This document shows, in pieces, positions 54,673 through 57,912 of a stretch of DNA of 57,912 nucleotides. The translations under genes and the position numbers were made by a program. Origin of the DNA: Actinosynnema sp. ALI-1.44 (GTDB taxonomy: Bacteria; Actinomycetota; Actinomycetes; Mycobacteriales; Pseudonocardiaceae); NCBI RefSeq assembly GCF_001984155.1, contig NZ_MTQO01000020.1, forward strand, positions 1 through 57,912, read 5' to 3'. The notes beneath the pieces were generated by a model, which saw nothing but the letters and a program-made list of their open reading frames with translations, made no database searches and was not told the DNA's origin. Numbering within the stretch: the stretch's first letter is position 1; each line of letters starts with the position of its first letter.

Positions 54673-55409
54673 CGCGTGCGGTTGACGGAGTAGAGGTGGC
54701 TGTCGATGAACTCGGTCGCGGACAGCACCTGCCCGACGATGATCACAGCGGTCCGCTTGATCCCCGCGTCGTGGACCTGCGCGGCGATGTCGGTGAGTGT
54801 TCCGCGCAGGATGACCTCGTCCGCGCGGCTGGCGTAGGCGACGACCGCGACCGGGCAGTCAGGACCGTAGCTGGGCAGGAGGTCCGCGACGACCTCGTCG
54901 ATCCGTTGCACAGCGAGGTGCAGAACCATTGTGGACCGAGCGCGGCCAAGGGCGGCCAGGTCCTCTCCGGGCGGCATCGGCGTTGCACGCGCGGCGGTCC
55001 GTGTAAGGACAACCGTTTGGGCGAGCCCAGGGACAGTCAGCTCACGCTTCAAGGCCGCCGCCGCGGCGGCGAAAGCGGGGACACCAGGCGTCACGTCATA
55101 GGGAACACCGGCGGCATCAAGCCTGCGCATCTGTTCGGCCATCGCGCTGTACACCGACGGATCACCCGAGTGGAGGCGCGAGACGTCCAGCCCACCAGCG
55201 TGCGCGTCAACCAGCTCGGCAGTGATCTCGTCCAGATTCAGGTTGGCGGTGTCCACAAGCCTCGCACCGGCCGGGCACATCTCCAACAACTCGACCGGCA
55301 CGAGCGCGCCCGCGTAGAGGCACACGGGCGATGACGCGATCAGTCGCTGCCCCCGCACAGTGATCAGGTCCGCCGCACCCGGTCCTGCGCCGATGAAGTG
55401 CACGGTCAC
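54669..55409 (-). CDS. cobM: Precorrin-4 C11-methyltransferase
   Basis: A 246-residue class III methyltransferase. The start is GTG 55409 (MTVHFIGAGPGAADLITVRG), coupled to the cobL stop by a GTGA overlap; the open frame extends upstream to 55619 but only as a shadow of cobL. Motifs are the N-terminal GAGPGA loop, VCLYAGALVP, LHSGDPSVYSAMAEQM and TPGVPAFAAAAAAL. It methylates C-11 of precorrin-4 to give precorrin-5. The protein is of normal length. Confidence 0.96.
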   Translation of the reverse strand: MTVHFIGAGPGAADLITVRGQRLIASSPVCLYAGALVPVELLEMCPAGARLVDTANLNLDEITAELVDAHAGGLDVSRLHSGDPSVYSAMAEQMRRLDAAGVPYDVTPGVPAFAAAAAALKRELTVPGLAQTVVLTRTAARATPMPPGEDLAALGRARSTMVLHLAVQRIDEVVADLLPSYGPDCPVAVVAYASRADEVILRGTLTDIAAQVHDAGIKRTAVIIVGQVLSATEFIDSHLYSVNRTR

Positions 55410-56581
55410 GCGTCGATCTCCTTGCTGACGGTCCAGATGGTGACCGGCATCAGCGGGCGCCAGCCGGTGAACCCGCCGACCGGGGAGCCCCGGCTGACCG
55501 AGATCCGGACCAGGTCGCCGCCGAGCCGGGCGTGCCATCGTGCCACGACGGCCTCGGATTCCACAGTGACGGCGTTCACCACCAACCGCCCGCCGGGGCG
55601 CAGCGCAGCGAGTGCCCACTCGACCATGCCGTCGGCTGTCAGACCACCGCCGATGAAGACCGCGTCCGGCGTCGCCAACCCGTCGACCGGCGCCTGCGCG
55701 ACCACCACCTCAACCCCAGGAACACCCAGCTCCCGCGCATTACGCCCAATCCGCCCAGCCCGAGTGGGGTCACGCTCGACGGCGATCGCCCGGCACGACG
55801 GATGCACCCGTGACCACTCGATCGCAATGCTGCCCGCGCCCCCACCGACATCCCACAGCAGCTGCCCGGGAACAGGCATCAGCCGTGACAACGTGACCGC
55901 ACGGACCTCACGCTTGGTGAGCTGGCCGTCGCTTTCGTAGGCCTCATCAGGCAGCCCCGGCACAGCGGACAACACCTCGTCGCCCCGACACTCGATGGCG
56001 ATGACGTTCAACGGCCGAGAAGGGCCTTGCCACTGGTCAGCGGTCCCCGTGACCTGGTTCTCCCCCTCGCCACCCAACTCTTCGAGCACAGTCATCACGC
56101 TGGCGCCGTAACCCCGCTTGGTCAGCAACGCAGCGACTTTCCCAGGCGTACCACCGTCGGCACTCAAGACGATGAGTCGCCTCGCCGGATGCACCTGGGC
56201 GTTGACCAGCTCGACAGGGCGACCGACGACACTGATGACCTCGATATCCTGCTGCGCCCAGCCCAGACGCGCGCAGGCGAGCTGCACAGACGACGGATGC
56301 GTCAGGACACGGACCGGACCGAGCTTGGAGCCGATGCCGTAGAACATCGGATCCCCACTGGCCAGAACACAGAGGACCCGGTCCTGGTACTTCGCCAGCA
56401 AACCGGGAACAGCAGGCATCATCGGCGACGGCCAAGCCACCCGCTCAGCCGTGACCACCTCGGGTAGGAGATCGAGCTGGCGCTTGCCGCCCAGCACCAC
56501 CTCAGCCTGGCTCAAGGCTCGCCGAGCCACGGCGGTGAGACCGTCCCAACCTTCTGCGCCGATGCCAACAACTGTGACCAT
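55406..56581 (-). CDS. cobL: Precorrin-6Y C5,15-methyltransferase (decarboxylating)
   Basis: A 391-residue bifunctional enzyme starting at ATG 56581 (MVTVVGIGAEGWDGL), which is fixed by a leaderless -10 box. The CbiE half (about 1-190) has the class III loop GIGAEGWDGL, LASGDPMFYGIGS and TVLEELGG; the CbiT half (about 220-391) is a class I methyltransferase with LLWDVGGGAGSIAIEWSR, AVERDPTRA and DAVFIGGG. It methylates C-5 and C-15 and decarboxylates the C-12 acetate. It is the first gene of the cobL-cobM-cobK operon. Confidence 0.96.
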   Translation of the reverse strand: MVTVVGIGAEGWDGLTAVARRALSQAEVVLGGKRQLDLLPEVVTAERVAWPSPMMPAVPGLLAKYQDRVLCVLASGDPMFYGIGSKLGPVRVLTHPSSVQLACARLGWAQQDIEVISVVGRPVELVNAQVHPARRLIVLSADGGTPGKVAALLTKRGYGASVMTVLEELGGEGENQVTGTADQWQGPSRPLNVIAIECRGDEVLSAVPGLPDEAYESDGQLTKREVRAVTLSRLMPVPGQLLWDVGGGAGSIAIEWSRVHPSCRAIAVERDPTRAGRIGRNARELGVPGVEVVVAQAPVDGLATPDAVFIGGGLTADGMVEWALAALRPGGRLVVNAVTVESEAVVARWHARLGGDLVRISVSRGSPVGGFTGWRPLMPVTIWTVSKEIDA

Positions 56582-56587
56582 TCGACC

Positions 56588-56593
56588 AACGTA
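56588..56593 (-). promoter_or_regulatory. -10 element TACGTT, leaderless promoter of cobL-cobM-cobK
   Basis: On the minus strand TACGTT ends 6 nt before ATG 56581. No cobalamin riboswitch is visible upstream of this operon, unlike cobN. Confidence 0.5.
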
Positions 56594-56719
56594 GAACATC
56601 GCAGGTCAGCACAACGAACCGGCGTGCAGCCATAGCCGGAACGATGATCAAGCCCCCAGCATGGGCCGCGAGGATGCAACCGCAGACAGGATTGGCCAGC
56701 GCGACTCAACCACTGCCAG

Positions 56720-56821
56720 GCTCGCACGCCAGCGCAGGGCAGGCGGCCCTGCGCGCCAGCGCCGGGGGTTTGCGGCCCTGCGCGCCAGCGCAGAAGTTTG
56801 TGGCTTGCGCGCTAGCGCAGA
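56720..56821 (+). repeat. GC-rich ~30-bp degenerate direct repeats, left arm
   Basis: The word TGCGCGCCAGCGC recurs with about 29-bp spacing (56749, 56778 and, diverged, 56807), separated by GGGTTTGCGGCC-like spacers. In one frame it encodes repeated LRASA, but with no start, so it is treated as DNA repeat. Confidence 0.7.
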
Positions 56822-56835
56822 GTGGTGCTTCGGGG

Positions 56836-56976
56836 GTGTCTCCTGCCCGTCGGCCTGGGCGAAGCCAACCACGGTCTGTCCAGAGGTCGGCCCACGACAA
56901 CCAGCGCCAGCGACAGCGGTACCGATCCTCTTGATAGACCGTGGTTCCCTGGGGCAGGTCGACGGGCAGGGGACAC
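56836..56976 (+). mobile_element. MITE-like palindromic element, copy A
   Basis: About 141 bp with imperfect terminal inverted repeats of about 45 bp: 56836-56880 (GTGTCTCCTGCCCGTCGGCC...) against 56933-56976, flanking about 52 bp. It encodes no protein. A second copy lies in opposite orientation at about 57315-57455. Mobility is inferred from structure only; no transposase or certain target-site duplication is seen. Confidence 0.6.
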
Positions 56977-57071
56977 CCGCGCCCTGAAACCCCGGGTCAT
57001 AAAAGCATGCGCCGGGAGCAACACGACGCGAAGACCTCCTGCTCAGAGGTCTGCCTCCCGGCGAGGGACCC

Positions 57072-57142
57072 CGTCTTTGTCTTTTCGTCTTTGTCTTTTC
57101 GTCTTTGTCTTTTCGTCTTTGTCTTTTCGTCTTTTCGTCTTT
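57072..57142 (+). repeat. 14-bp tandem repeat CGTCTTTGTCTTTT
   Basis: Four exact copies (57072, 57086, 57100, 57114) followed by CGTCTTTT and CGTCTTT. The tract is pyrimidine-rich on the plus strand, contrasting with the GC-rich surroundings, and lies on one side of the palindrome axis with no mirror partner. Confidence 0.95.
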
Positions 57143-57150
57143 CAAACCCG

Positions 57151-57206
57151 GGATCTCCATTGCGGGTCTGGTGACCACGCCTACTCCTGGTCAACACTGG
57201 AGATCC
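57151..57206. repeat. Small inverted repeat next to the palindrome axis
   Basis: GGATCTCCA at 57151-57159 is mirrored by TGGAGATCC at 57198-57206; its centre (57178.5) is offset from the main axis, so it belongs to a separate insertion or fold. Confidence 0.7.
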
Positions 57207-57314
57207 TGCGGGGGAAAGATAGCCCCTCGCCGGGTGGCAGACCTCCAAGCAGGAGATGGGATGGGTGTACTCCCTGCCCAAAGCCATGATCCTGTTGTGT
57301 GTATCCGAGGCGAG

Positions 57315-57455
57315 GGCGCCTCCTGCCCGTCGACCTGCCCCAGGGAACCACGGTCTATCAAGAGGATCGGTATGGCTGTCGCTGGGGCTCTTCGGGTAGG
57401 CCGACCTCTTGACAGCCCGTGGTTGGCTTCGCCCAGGCCGACGGGCAGGAGACAC
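57315..57455 (-). mobile_element. MITE-like palindromic element, copy B (inverted)
   Basis: The mirror of copy A, with the terminal blocks nearly identical and the middle (around 57375-57400) diverged. The greater divergence of the loops than the ends suggests that stem pairing is maintained. Confidence 0.6.
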
Positions 57456-57469
57456 CCCCGAAGCCCACC

Positions 57470-57640
57470 CCTGCGCTTGCGCGCGAGCCGCAAACCCTGC
57501 GCTTGCGCGCACGCCGCCTGCATAGCGCATGCTCGCGAACCGTTGCGGGTTGCTCTGCCCTGGCGCCCGGCCGCAAACCCCCCGTGCTTGCGCGCGAACT
57601 CGGCGGGGCTGGGTCGCACTTGCGTGCGAGCCGCCTGCCC
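57470..57640 (-). repeat. GC-rich degenerate direct repeats, right arm
   Basis: CTGCGCTTGCGCGC and variants (57471, 57497, about 57586) are reverse complements of the left-arm words, again separated by GCCGCAAACC-like spacers. They extend irregularly toward the sucD stop. Confidence 0.65.
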
Positions 57641-57781
57641 CGCGCTCGCCCACTCGCCGACCAGGGCCCAACTCCGCTTGCATGCGGCTGGCCGCGGTTG
57701 CACACCAGGCTGCGGTCGGTCTCCGCCCGCTCGCACGCACGCAGGGCGCCTGCGGGCAGGCTTGCTCGGGCTGGTCTGCGC

Positions 57782-57912
57782 TTACACGCTGCTGGTCGCC
57801 GTAACGGCCCTGGCCAGAGCCGCGGTCTCGCTCGGCGTTCTGCCGACCTTCACGCCCGCCGCCTCAAGGGCTTCCTTCTTCGCCGACGCCGTACCCGCCG
57901 AACCGGAGACGA
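57782..57912 (-). CDS. sucD: Succinyl-CoA synthetase, alpha subunit, C-terminal end (cut by window edge)
   Basis: On the minus strand a frame enters from the right edge and ends at TAA (57782-57784). Its last 42 residues read VSGSAGTASAKKEAL, then EAAGVKVGRTPSETAALAR and a short tail. This is the characteristic C-terminus of SucD (GTAxAKKEALEAAGVKVG-x-TPSE), the CoA-binding subunit of the TCA-cycle ligase. The rest of the gene and the usual upstream sucC lie outside the window. Its transcript would run into the palindromic region before cobL. Confidence 0.9.
   Translation of the reverse strand, partial: VSGSAGTASAKKEALEAAGVKVGRTPSETAALARAVTATSSV

Larger units (their letters stand above)
56822..57469. 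repeat. Large imperfect palindrome (about 650 bp, arms possibly longer)
   Basis: Perfect inverted matches share one axis: 56827-56874 with 57417-57464 (48 bp), 56920-56970 with 57322-57372 (51 bp) and 57047-57055 with 57236-57244 (9 bp). Weaker similarity continues outward to about 56767 and 57525 through the GC-rich repeats. Confidence 0.9.
56594..57781. other. 1.2-kb non-coding region built of inverted, tandem and direct repeats
   Basis: Between the cobL promoter and the sucD stop there is no frame with credible protein features; the longest frames translate as repeated Arg/Ala/Ser or Lys/Asp/Arg words. The DNA is ordered symmetrically about 57146: GC-rich ~30-bp repeats outside, a MITE-like palindrome in each arm, matching short blocks further in, and a 14-bp tandem repeat beside the axis. 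Sub-features are listed separately. Confidence 0.85.

Noticed and set aside
56648-57178. Open frames with LRASA and KDKDEKTK words in the palindromic region
   Set aside because: They only reflect the DNA repeats, exist on both strands, and lack ribosome-binding sites or any conserved domain.
56822-57469. A linear-replicon telomere
   Set aside because: Streptomyces-type telomeres have many palindromes, but this one lies between housekeeping genes with continuous coding on both sides.

Overview
This window is a GC-rich, gene-dense chromosomal segment from a filamentous actinomycete, most likely of the order Pseudonocardiales (family level is inference; I cannot name a genus). The lineage is suggested by extreme GC bias at third codon positions, many GTG starts, frequent leaderless promoters (TANNNT 6-7 nt before the start codon), a mycothiol-dependent-type enzyme, an F420-type (deazaflavin) oxidoreductase, a fused CobIJ, bacterial Ku and an ESX/WXG100-type cassette. 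Both edges cut genes: an unknown minus-strand protein at the left (1-293) and the last 42 codons of succinyl-CoA synthetase alpha (sucD) at the right (57782-57912).

Layout. 0.4-4.5 kb: a very large soluble hybrid histidine kinase with a HAMP array. 4.6-10.9 kb: small regulator/enzyme pairs (DinB-type mycothiol enzyme // TetR-serine hydrolase; P450 // TetR-MMPL exporter). 10.9-19.2 kb: a small conserved protein, Ku, a TetR-RidA unit divergent from a tandem-duplicated GNAT, a Ser/Thr kinase carrying an external CBM2-like module, two hypotheticals, a DUF998 membrane protein, a secreted M23 peptidase fused to a spore-associated-protein (SapA)-like domain, and a PaaX-type regulator. 19.2-25.6 kb: argS of the E. 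coli type, an ADP-ribosylglycohydrolase coupled to a PfkB sugar kinase (yegU-yegV logic), a second membrane Ser/Thr kinase and a hypothetical that appears to start at CTG. 25.7-28.8 kb: a translationally coupled lipoprotein/ABC ATPase/FtsX-MacB permease operon ending in four tandem 30-bp palindromic units. 28.9-33.1 kb: a PAC2 protein and an exported GH78 alpha-L-rhamnosidase under a LacI-type operator. 33.5-39.4 kb: gltBD. 39.5-43.8 kb: PaaX-family regulator divergent from an acyl-CoA dehydrogenase and two crotonases. 43.9 kb: F420-type oxidoreductase.

44.4-56.6 kb is the aerobic corrin-ring pathway: cobN (minus, behind a cobalamin riboswitch), cobG-cobH-cobIJ (plus) and cobL-cobM-cobK (minus). 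The relative order and orientation match what is known for the mycobacterial cob locus, but a three-gene WXG100 / DUF1023 hydrolase / lipoprotein cassette sits between cobN and cobG.

The strangest DNA is 56.6-57.8 kb, between cobL and sucD: about 1.2 kb without a credible gene, organised as a large imperfect palindrome (axis near 57146) whose arms each contain a ~141-bp MITE-like element that is itself palindromic, with a 14-bp tandem repeat near the axis and GC-rich ~30-bp repeats outside. Together with two further palindromic repeat families that punctuate convergent gene ends elsewhere (20948-21004 and 28811-28927; 4551-4594 and 43789-43830), it is the best candidate for undescribed structure. 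The second best is a set of unusual sensor/effector fusions (CBM2-kinase, M23-SapA) and the ESX cassette inside the cob locus.
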